Assembly (NCBI GenBank): GCA_038239195.1
Contig: JBBSEZ010000284.1
Coordinates: 1-13,085 of the forward strand
Length of the DNA stretch: 13,085 nt
Source: JBBSEZ01 sp038239195
GTDB lineage: Bacteria; Planctomycetota; Planctomycetia; Gemmatales; Gemmataceae
Direction of reading: 5' to 3'
The notes under the pieces are model-generated. The model did no database searches. It had not been told where the DNA came from and saw only the letters and a program-made list of their open reading frames with translations. Both the position numbers and the translations under genes were made by a program. Shown in pieces: positions 1 through 8,100 of the stretch (position 1 is the first letter of the stretch; each line of letters begins with the position of its first letter).

Positions 1-61
1 CGTCTGTCGGTGACTGGCGCCCATTTCGCTTCCCCGAGAGCTGGGGACGGCTGTGCGCTAG

Positions 62-394
62 TGGACGAATGCTATTTACGAAGCCATCCCCTCAACTCAC
101 CCCTATTCTACTGCTGCGCACGCGGGGCGGGAACTGCTGCCGGGTGCGTTCTTCTTCTTCGCCGAGCGTTGGGAGCCACTGACCCTCCCGAACGTGCCCG
201 CTCTGTTCTGCCCGGGCGAATCGGTGCCGGCGTCGGTCGTGACCGCCGTGGAGTCGGCCAGCCCGGACTGCCCCCGGGTGCTGTGGGCGGGGGTAGACGC
301 CCGCGACCCGCGCAAGCCCCACTGCCGACTCCGCGACACCCTGCGCTGCCCGTGCTACCCCCTTGAGGAACTGCTCGCGAGGACCGGCCTATGA
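62..394 (+). pseudogene. C-terminal remnant of an upstream dpd-type gene (possibly dpdF), frame disrupted
   Basis: The frame ending at TGA 392-394 is open back to an in-frame TAG at 59-61, with another stop at 11-13, and has no ATG. The only plausible internal start is GTG 194, which would give 66 residues. From about base 115 the reading has high-GC third positions typical of a real gene, including a TTC x4 run (149-160, four Phe) and a Cys-containing tail ending in LRCPCYPLEELLARTGL. Before that the third positions are AT-richer. The simplest reading is the 3' end of a longer gene whose frame was shifted or replaced somewhere in 62-120; frames 1 and 3 are both open at the window's left edge. 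The ATGA overlap with dpdG puts it in the same operon. Gene order suggests dpdF (RecQ-like helicase), but no helicase motif lies in this stretch, so the identity is a guess. A sequencing error could also explain the break. Confidence 0.45.
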
Positions 395-1287
395 GCGTGC
401 TGAGCGAAGCCTACGCCGTCCCGAGCCGCGTGATCGGGGCCTACCGCTACCTCCTCCAGGCCCGCAACCGGAGCGAAAGCCGGGAGGCACTGGAGGCCGC
501 CCTTGCCCCCGAATCGTTGCGCCGGGCCGCCGCCGAGGAGGATCGCGAAGGCGGCGGGCTGAAGATGGCCCAGGCCACCGTGCGCGAGTGCCTGGCGATG
601 CGTTTGTTTGAGGAAGACGGCGGCGACGTGCGGCTGCACCCGGACCTGCCGGAAACCGCGCGGGAAGCCGGCGGAGAGCAGGCGTTGCCGCTTCTTCTCA
701 GCGACCTGTTCTTCGGCCCCCGCCGGGAGAACAACCACGATCTCGGTCTCGTGATCGCCTGGTATCTCACCCTCGACGCGGACGATGCTCCGGGGACGTG
801 GGACGCCGTCGATAAGGCCCTGCGTGAACGGGTCGGTGGGGCACGCTTCGGGGTGACCAACACGACCCCCTACGGCATGTTCGAGGACTGGGCGTGTTAC
901 CTCGGCTTCGCCTGGAAACATGCCCTCAAGGTGCGGGATGCCAGCCGCGACGCGATGACCCCGGACCCGACGGCGCAGTTACGCTGGCGACTCCCCGTTT
1001 TGTTCCAAGGTCGCCGGAACGAGCGGCACGGGCTGCCGGAGTTGACGGCCCGCCTCGGATCGGCCTGCCCGGTCCTGGAGGGCGGGTTCCTACGGCAGCG
1101 CGTCGAGGAGCAGGTGGGTGCCGGTGAGCCGGGGTCGCTGTCGAGCGCGACCGCCAGAGCCTGGCTACGCCTGGAAGAAGAGGGAGCGGTCGAACTCGTG
1201 CGGGAGTCGGACGCCCCGGCGCTGACGCTGGCGGACGGCGAGGACCGCCGGGCCGTGTCGCACGCCGTCTGGCTCCAAGGGAACTGA
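391..1287 (+). CDS. dpdG: DpdG, accessory protein of the Dpd DNA-restriction module
   Basis: 298 residues. ATG 391 overlaps the upstream stop (ATGA) and has GAGGA at 379-383, seven bases away. The protein is soluble, with no signal peptide or membrane segment. Residues about 18-90 look like a helical winged-helix-type region, and residues about 234-285 look like a second one (helix pair, then short acidic and basic strands); this is judged by eye. The middle contains an aromatic-rich, probably conserved core, FGVTNTTPYGMFEDW (153-167) followed by CYLGF. No catalytic motif is seen. Assignment to DpdG rests on size, on being immediately upstream of the large ATPase dpdH, and on the G-H-I-J-K order of the known islands. 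The gene belongs to the set linked to restriction of unmodified DNA; its biochemical role is unknown. If the winged helices are real, DNA recognition is a reasonable guess. The family call is fairly sure, the function is not. Confidence 0.75.
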   Translation: MSVLSEAYAVPSRVIGAYRYLLQARNRSESREALEAALAPESLRRAAAEEDREGGGLKMAQATVRECLAMRLFEEDGGDVRLHPDLPETAREAGGEQALPLLLSDLFFGPRRENNHDLGLVIAWYLTLDADDAPGTWDAVDKALRERVGGARFGVTNTTPYGMFEDWACYLGFAWKHALKVRDASRDAMTPDPTAQLRWRLPVLFQGRRNERHGLPELTARLGSACPVLEGGFLRQRVEEQVGAGEPGSLSSATARAWLRLEEEGAVELVRESDAPALTLADGEDRRAVSHAVWLQGN

Positions 1288-1299
1288 GGGGAGGCGGGT

Positions 1300-4200
1300 A
1301 TGGGGTTCCAGAACGTCGTGTGCTGGTCGGTCGATCGCGCGGAGCGCGTCATGGACACGGAGGCGCTGCAGCCGCCGGACGACGTGTTCCTGGCCACGCA
1401 CCACCCCGTCCCGATGTTCCGGACGACGCTGACCTCTCTCTACAGCGGCAATCGGGCCGACCTCACGACCCGCACGCTCTACGCCGAGGACGACCTGTTG
1501 CGCGACTTCCTCGCGCCCAAGGAGTTCGCGTTCATCCCCGTCCTCGGCGAGGCGGGCACCGGCAAGTCCCACCTCATCCGCTGGCTCGCCGCGAACATCC
1601 CGTCGTCCCCGACCCGCCACGTCCTGCTGATCCCCAAGGTGGACACCAACCTCCGGGACGTCCTGGCGCGCGTCCTGGCCCTGCCCGACACCGAGGGGGC
1701 GGGGTTCGACGACTACCGCGCCCGGCTCCGCCGGGCCACGAGCGAATTGCGGTCGGAGCGAGAGGCCCGCGAGAAGCTCCTCAACAACCTGGCCGTCGCC
1801 TGTGGCAAGAACGGCGCCCACCAGATGCGCAGCCTCTCGGAGGCTCAGCAATACCTCGTCGAGTCGCTCCCCAGCCTCCTGTACGACCCGTTCTTCCGGG
1901 AGCACCTGCTGCGGGACGACGGCATCGTCCACCGCCTCGTCGCGCACGCCATCGGCGACACCGGTCGGGTGGAGCGCCTCCAGGAGAGGCGCGAGTTCAA
2001 GACGGACGACCTGCCCCTCCGCGTCGAACACATCAAAAAGGCCAGTGAAGCCGCGCGCGAGTTCTTCAGCGTCCTGCTCGGCGACACGGCCTTCCAGCAA
2101 GACACGGTTCAGTGGCTCAACCTGAACCTCAGCGCGGCCATCTCGGAATTGCTGGAGCTCAAGGGCGAGGCCCTGTTCCGGCTCATGCTGGAGGTGCGCG
2201 AGGCGCTCGGCACCAAGGGAGTCGAACTGGTCCTGCTCATCGAGGACTTCGCCAAGCTCCAGGGCATCGACATGCAGCTCCTGGAGGCCGTCATCGCCAA
2301 GCCCCAGCAGCAGGGCCGGGGCCGCCTCTGCCCGCTGCGCACCGCCCTGGCCTGCACGACGGGCTACTTCCGCAACCTCGTCCAGACCGTGCAGACCCGC
2401 GTCGATTTCTGCGTCACTCTGGACTTGACCCCCGCCGACTCGGGTGCCCTGGGTCCGCGCGAGATCGAACGATTCGTCGCCCGCTACCTCAACATCGCCC
2501 GCCTCGGTGAAGAACCGCTCGCCCGCTGGTTCGCCGCGGCGCAGGGGTCGCCCGACGGCGAAGTTGTACCCGTCCCCAGCGCCTGCGAGGCGTGCCCGCA
2601 CCGTCCCGGCTGCCACGACGCCTTCGGTGCCGCCGACGGGGTAGGGCTCTATCCGTTCTCGCCCGTCGCCATCCCGCGCATGTTGGCGCGGGCCAGCCCG
2701 GAGGGGTTCAACCCGCGACTGCTCCTCAAGGACGTGCTCAAGCACGTCCTGTCCGCCTACGCGACCGACCTGCGCGAGGGGACGTTCCCGCCGCCCGCGC
2801 TCCTGGAGCACTTCAAGGGCTCCAAGCTGCCCGGCGTGGTGAGAGACGACCTGGGCCGCACCGACGCCGCCACGAGGGCCCGGCGCTCGGTGCTGCTCGA
2901 CCTCTGGACAGACGGCACGCGCCTGATCGACCTGGCCTCCGGCATCCACGAGGCATTCGCCCTCGCCCCCCTGGGCACGCTGGCCGCCGCCCCCGCCCCG
3001 GCTGATCGGCCGACTGTCGTGACCACCCCGACGACGAACGACGCGCCCACGGGGAAGCTGGCCGAATACCTCGCCGTCCTCGACGCCTGGCCCGGCGGCG
3101 GGGCGTTGCCGCAGGGCCTCGTCAACGACCTGCGCGAGGTGCTGTTCGACGCCGTCCGCGAACACATCAACTGGGACGCGGAACTGTTGTTGCGGGGCCA
3201 GTTCTCGGAGGCCACGGGCAACCGCCCGTTCCGGCGCACCAGCATCGCCTTCGTGCGCCAGGCCGTCCGGGCGGGGCAGAAACCGGCAATCCTGCTCTCG
3301 GTTCCCGCCGACCCGGCCGATCCGACGGCCTTCACCGACGCCTCGCTGGCCCTCCAGGGGCTGCTGCTCTTCCGCCAGCACGGCAGTTGGAAGTTCCGCC
3401 ACGCCGGCCGGCCCGGCGGCTACTACTTCCGGAAATACGCGAGGCTGCTCGACCTGTGGAGCGCCGACGTCCTGCGGCAGGCTCGCGCGCCCCGGGCGTC
3501 GGGCGAGGCGTGGGATCCCGTGCCGGCCGCGGTCGAGCTGCTGGCGGTGGCCGCCCGCATGGCGGGGCGCCCGCCGTCGAGCCGCACGGGACTCCAGGAC
3601 CAGATCAGCGCGCTCTTCGAGAAGATCGACGGGGTGGACACGAGCCACCGGGGACCGGCCTGGCAGGAGTTGATGAAGGCCCTGCGCGACCACCACCAAT
3701 CCCTCATCGAAATGGTGCTGGCGCGTGTGCCCTGCACCAAGGGCGGCTCACGGGCGGTCCAGGTGATCGACGCGGCGCGGCTCGTGGAGCCCCTCCGCCA
3801 GATTCGCAGAACCTGGGTTCCCGCCGCCGAATTGCCCGCCGACGCGTGGGGGGAGTACGCGCCCCTGCGGAAGGCCCGCGAGAAGGCGGACGCTTCGCTG
3901 GCCCGCGCGATCGACGAGGAGAAGGCCCGTTTCGTCGCCTGGCACGACGCCGCCCTCGGCGCGATCGGGCAGGGCACGGCCCGCAACGACGTGGTGGAGG
4001 CGGTGCGGTCGGCCGTCGAGGCGGCAACGAGGGAGGGCGTCTTCCCCGCCGGGATGAGGGAGCGGCTCGACGGCGCGCTGGACGCCTTCGCCCGCTGCCG
4101 GTTCGACCACGCCCTGCAGGCCGCGCAGCGCGTCCGCGACGAGAACGACCCAGGCGTCCTTCTGGGAGAACTCGGCCGGGCGGACCTGCACACCCCGATG

Positions 4201-4407
4201 GCGGCGACGGCGAACTTCATCGAGGTGACGCGGCAGTGCCTGGAGGCCAGCGGCCGGCGCGTCGAGCAGGAGATCGAGCAGTCACAAGGGGCCGGCGAAC
4301 TGCGGGCCGTCCAGCAAGACATCGACCGCTCGCTGGAGCGTCTGGAGCAACACCTGGGTTTGCTATGCGGGGAGGAGCCGTGCTCATCGACGACTGCCGA
4401 CGCCTGA
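1300..4407 (+). CDS. dpdH: DpdH, large P-loop ATPase of the Dpd restriction module
   Basis: 1,035 residues. ATG 1300 is preceded by AGGGGAGG (1287-1294), five bases away, and sits 12 bases after dpdG. ATG 1351 also has a GGAG and would shorten the protein by 17 residues, but 1300 is the better start. The N-terminal AAA-like ATPase domain shows Walker A GEAGTGKS at 83-90, Walker B VLLIED at 311-316 with the likely catalytic Glu 315, and a sensor-1-like LACTTGYF at 350-357. A cysteine cluster follows (C429, C432, C438, H439; pattern CX2CX5CH) that could bind zinc. The rest is mostly helical, with charged coiled-coil-like stretches from about residue 850 to the end. No membrane segment is seen. 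Known: DpdH is encoded in the restriction part of Dpd islands. Inferred: an ATP-driven sensor or loader working with the helicase DpdJ. The 3' end overlaps dpdI by 28 bases, so the two are probably translated in a coupled way. Confidence 0.85.
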   Translation: MGFQNVVCWSVDRAERVMDTEALQPPDDVFLATHHPVPMFRTTLTSLYSGNRADLTTRTLYAEDDLLRDFLAPKEFAFIPVLGEAGTGKSHLIRWLAANIPSSPTRHVLLIPKVDTNLRDVLARVLALPDTEGAGFDDYRARLRRATSELRSEREAREKLLNNLAVACGKNGAHQMRSLSEAQQYLVESLPSLLYDPFFREHLLRDDGIVHRLVAHAIGDTGRVERLQERREFKTDDLPLRVEHIKKASEAAREFFSVLLGDTAFQQDTVQWLNLNLSAAISELLELKGEALFRLMLEVREALGTKGVELVLLIEDFAKLQGIDMQLLEAVIAKPQQQGRGRLCPLRTALACTTGYFRNLVQTVQTRVDFCVTLDLTPADSGALGPREIERFVARYLNIARLGEEPLARWFAAAQGSPDGEVVPVPSACEACPHRPGCHDAFGAADGVGLYPFSPVAIPRMLARASPEGFNPRLLLKDVLKHVLSAYATDLREGTFPPPALLEHFKGSKLPGVVRDDLGRTDAATRARRSVLLDLWTDGTRLIDLASGIHEAFALAPLGTLAAAPAPADRPTVVTTPTTNDAPTGKLAEYLAVLDAWPGGGALPQGLVNDLREVLFDAVREHINWDAELLLRGQFSEATGNRPFRRTSIAFVRQAVRAGQKPAILLSVPADPADPTAFTDASLALQGLLLFRQHGSWKFRHAGRPGGYYFRKYARLLDLWSADVLRQARAPRASGEAWDPVPAAVELLAVAARMAGRPPSSRTGLQDQISALFEKIDGVDTSHRGPAWQELMKALRDHHQSLIEMVLARVPCTKGGSRAVQVIDAARLVEPLRQIRRTWVPAAELPADAWGEYAPLRKAREKADASLARAIDEEKARFVAWHDAALGAIGQGTARNDVVEAVRSAVEAATREGVFPAGMRERLDGALDAFARCRFDHALQAAQRVRDENDPGVLLGELGRADLHTPMAATANFIEVTRQCLEASGRRVEQEIEQSQGAGELRAVQQDIDRSLERLEQHLGLLCGEEPCSSTTADA
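4369..4377 (+). promoter_or_regulatory. Ribosome binding site that fixes the dpdI start
   Basis: GGGGAGGAG lies inside the end of dpdH and directly before GTG 4380. The alternative ATG 4365 in the same frame lies upstream of this site and has no good purine-rich element at normal spacing. The GTG is therefore preferred. Confidence 0.65.
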
Positions 4408-5099
4408 CGGCGCGGATCTCGGAAAAGGAACGGCTCCGCCGACACCTGGAACTCCTCAACAAGTTCGAGGCGGTCCGCAACCAACTCGCCCAGCGCGCGA
4501 TCGCGCGGCTCTCGCCCCTCGTGGCTTGCTGGGAGGCCCTGCAGGCTGCGACCATCCCCACGGCCTCGGTGGCCGAGGCGGCACGGCCGCTGCTCGCCGA
4601 GGTGACGGCCCTGCTCGGCGCGGTCCGGGCGGACCCCGAAGCGGCCCTCGACCAGCGGCGTTTCCGCCCCCGAGCCTTCTTCGACGCGGTCGAGGACGTC
4701 GCCTCGCGCCTACAGGCCGAACTCACCCGGTCCTGGCAGGATCACACCGCCGCCCAGGCGATCACGACCAACCGCGAACTGCTCGACGTGCTCGACCGCC
4801 TGCCCCGCTTCCGGCCGACGATCCAGCGCATCCGCGCCCTGGTGGAGCGCGTGCGGCAGGCGCAGGCGACGCTGCCGGCGAACGAGGCTCAGATCACCGC
4901 GTACCGTCAACTCGTCGGCCAGGCCCAGGCCGAATGGCAACAACTCGGCGGCGGCCAGGTGCCGGCCGAGGTCCTGGTGTTCTTGCGCGGCGCGGTGGGG
5001 CCGACGGGGGCGCGACTGGAGCATCTGACCGACGGGGTGCGGCACTGGCTGTCGGAGCATCAACTCGAAGGATCATTCGCGATCCGGGCGGGCAACTGA
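4380..5099 (+). CDS. dpdI: DpdI, small helical protein of the Dpd restriction module
   Basis: 239 residues from GTG 4380, chosen for the strong GGGGAGGAG just upstream; ATG 4365 would add five residues. The gene begins inside dpdH and ends 14 bases before dpdJ. The protein is almost entirely predicted helix by eye: a charged N-terminal coiled-coil-like segment (RISEKERLRRHLELLNKFE), Ala/Leu-rich helices, then RIRALVERVRQAQATL and a C-terminal helical pair. There is no enzyme motif, cysteine cluster, signal peptide or membrane span. The call depends on position between dpdH and dpdJ and on size; I cannot name a domain. A scaffold or adaptor joining the ATPase to the helicase would fit the composition and the translational coupling, but this is inference. 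A diverged stand-alone segment of the DpdH C-terminus is another possibility, since that region is also helical and charged. Confidence 0.72.
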   Translation: MLIDDCRRLTARISEKERLRRHLELLNKFEAVRNQLAQRAIARLSPLVACWEALQAATIPTASVAEAARPLLAEVTALLGAVRADPEAALDQRRFRPRAFFDAVEDVASRLQAELTRSWQDHTAAQAITTNRELLDVLDRLPRFRPTIQRIRALVERVRQAQATLPANEAQITAYRQLVGQAQAEWQQLGGGQVPAEVLVFLRGAVGPTGARLEHLTDGVRHWLSEHQLEGSFAIRAGN

Positions 5100-5104
5100 G
5101 GGAG
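5099..5104 (+). promoter_or_regulatory. Ribosome binding site that decides the dpdJ GTG start
   Basis: AGGGAG overlaps the last base of the dpdI stop codon and lies nine bases before GTG 5114. The open frame runs back to about 4526 inside dpdI, so this site, together with the end of dpdI, is what marks the real start. The next in-frame ATG, 5129, would lose only five residues. Confidence 0.6.
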
Positions 5105-5113
5105 CGAACGACC

Positions 5114-8100
5114 GTGGATGAATGGGAAATGCTGCTGCGCGATCTGTTGGACCGACTGGAGCGCGAGGAGTGCCGCCTCCTGGCCTGGGGCGTCACCGAC
5201 GGTGGCTTCCTCGCCGAGGAGATCGACGAGTTGGCCTCGGCGGCCATCGATGCGGCCGGCTTGGCGACCTCGCCGCAGGAGGTCCGGCAGGCCCTCGCCG
5301 ACCGCAAGCTCCTGTTCTCGTTCCGGCAGGAGGGGCGCGAGACCTACCGCACCCGCATGGCCGAGGCTGTGCGCCTCTTCGCGCGGCTGCGGCAACTGTT
5401 TCCTTCCCGGAAGTGGCAACTGGCACCGACCCTCGTGTCGGACTACCGCTTCGACCGCCGCGCGCGTCGGTACCCCTGTCGGAACCTGGAACCCGACGAG
5501 GCCCTCCGGTCGGTGGCGACGGAGGTCCGCCTCGCCCCTCAGCAGCGGCAGGCGCTGGCGGCCCTCCTGCGAATCGGTGAAGCCCAACCCTTGCGCCTCT
5601 CCGAGTTCCAGCTACGAGCGACACGGCGGATGCTCCTCGACCTCGACTCCCGGGCGAGCCGCGGGCTGATCGTCAGCGCCGGCACGGGGACGGGCAAGAC
5701 ACTCGCCTTCTACCTCCCCGCGCTGACCCACCTGGCCACGCTGGTGGCCGGCGGCGCGTACTGGACCAAGGCGATCGCGATCTACCCGCGCAACGAACTC
5801 CTCAAGGACCAGTTCTCCGAAACGTACCTCGAAGCGCGCCGGCTGGACGGCACCCTCCGACACGCGGCGGGGCGCAAGCTCCTGCTGGGGGCGTTCTTCG
5901 GCCCCACTCCCCGCACGGCGCGGGACATCCTGGGCCGCTTTGAACCGTGGGGCAGGGAGCGAAGTGGCGGCTTCGAGTGCCCCTATCTCCGCTGCCCCCG
6001 CTGTGGGGGGACGCTCCTCTGGGCGAGGCCCGACGTCGAGCGCGGCGTCGAGCGCCTGGGTTGCGTGAGGACGGGGTGCGGGGCCGTCGAGCCCGACGAG
6101 GTCGTCCTGACGCGCGAGCGGATGGCCCAGTCACCCCCGGACGTCCTGTTCGCCACGACCGAGATGCTCAACCGGCAGATGACCAACCAGCAGTTCCGCC
6201 ACGTCTTCGGCGTGGGCGACCGCGTGCGCCGACCGAAGATTCTGCTCCTCGACGAGGTCCACACTTACGAGGGGACCTCGGGCGCGCAGGTGGCCCTCCT
6301 CCTGAGGCGCTGGCACCACGCGGTGGGTGGCCGCGTCCACTTCACCGGCCTGTCCGCCACCCTCCCCGGGGCCGCGGAGTTCTTCGGCCAACTGGTCGGC
6401 CTGCGGCCCGGCTCGGTCGAGGAAGTCTCCCCCCGCGCCGAGGATCTCGATCCCGCGCCGGAGGCGGCCGAGTACCTGCTCGCCTTACGGGGAGACCCGG
6501 CGTCCGGAACCAGCCTCCTGTCCACGAGCATCCAGGCGGCGATGCTCCTGCGCCGGTTCCTCGACCCGCGCGACGGCGACCCCAGCGGGGGGCTGTTCGG
6601 CAAGCGGGTGTTCGTCTTCACCGACGACCTCGACGTGACCAACCGCCTCTACAACAACCTCCAGGACGCCGAGGGCCTCGACAGTTGGGGCCGAGTCGTT
6701 CCCGGCCAGGCCCCCCTCGCCGCCCTGCGCTCCTTCACCGCCCCGGAGCATTCGGGAAGGCTGCGGGACGGGCAGTCCTGGCAGTTCTGCGAGGAGATCG
6801 GCCACCCACTCGGACTGGGGGTGCCGCTGCGCGTCTCGCGGACGAGTTCCCAGGACGCCGGCGTGGACCGCGCCAGCGACGTGGTCGTGGCGACGGCGGC
6901 GCTCGAAGTCGGCTACAACGACCCGGAAGTCGGCGCGGTCCTCCAGCACAAGGCACCCCGCGACTGGGCGGCCTACCTCCAGCGCAAGGGCCGCGCGGGG
7001 CGGCGGCGGTCGATGCGCCCCTGGACGGTCGTCGTCCTGTCCGACTACGGCCGCGACCGCCTGGCCTTCCAGGCCTACGAGCAGCTCTTCGACCCCGAAC
7101 TGCCCCACCGCACCCTGCCGATCGCCAACCGCTACGTCCTGCGGATGCAGGCCGCCTTCGCCTTCATGGACTGGGTGGCGGCGCGCGTCCCGCACGATGT
7201 GCCCACGGGCAGCGTGTGGACCGACTTCAGCGGCCCGGTGTCGGGATCGGCCGCGTGGGTGACGGCGATCCGGCGTCGCCAGGAGTGGGAGGGAGACCTC
7301 GTCCGCGCGCTGCTCGCGGGCGACGAGGAGCAATGTCGGGCGCTGGAGTCGCACCTCCAGGCCGCCCTGGCGGTGTCCCCCGAAGTGGTGCGTTCGCTGC
7401 TGTGGGAGACCCCCCGCCCGCTCTACACCTCGGTCCTGCCCACCCTGCTCCGCCGACTGGAGTCCGGATGGAGGCGCGTCCCCGCCCACGCCGGCGAGAC
7501 CGCGAGGGATTACCAGGTGAACGACCACCCGCTGCCGGATTTCGTGCCTCAGCAACTCTTCGGCGACTTGAACCTGCCAGAGGTCGAGGTGGTCATCCCG
7601 CCCCAGATCAAGGGCCAAGACCCGAGTACCCACTTCTTGGCACTCCTCCAGGCGATGCGGACGCTCGCACCCGGCCGGGTGACCCGGCGCTTCGGGGTGG
7701 AGCATGCCTTCGCCAACCACTGGGTCGCGCCGCCCAGCCTCGTCGATCCGGTGCAGCAATTGCCGGTCGAGACGCTCTGCGCCGAGTTCGAGGAAGCGGG
7801 AGCCTTCGAGGTGCGCGATGCCGGGGGCGTGCGGGCGATCCGCTGCGTTCGGCCGTGGCGGATCGAAGCGGCCAAGCCCCCCGGCCAGGTGCTGACGACC
7901 TCGAACGCCCAACTCGTTTGGCGAAGCCAGATCATCCCGCGCGGCGAGGACGCCCGGCTGCGGTTCGAGCCCCCGCGCGGCTGGGCGTGGGCCGACTTCC
8001 TCCAGGAAGTGCGTTTCTTCACCCACAGTTACCACACGCACGTCGAGGCCCGGCGCTTCGCGGTGGGAGCGAGAGCCGGCCTACGCTTCCAGAACGGCAC

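Noticed and set aside
1165..3699. An 844-codon open frame on the minus strand opposite dpdH
   Set aside because: Its translation is Val/Gly/Arg/Glu-rich with no motif, and it lies antisense to a clear ATPase. Long antisense open frames are expected where codon third positions are nearly all G or C.
3387..4379. Upstream extension of the dpdI frame inside dpdH
   Set aside because: The part before 4365 is Arg/Pro-rich shadow sequence. Coding character and a strong ribosome binding site begin only at 4369-4380.
6485..8041. A 518-codon minus-strand frame opposite dpdJ
   Set aside because: Composition is typical of an antisense shadow, with no start signal and no recognisable domain.
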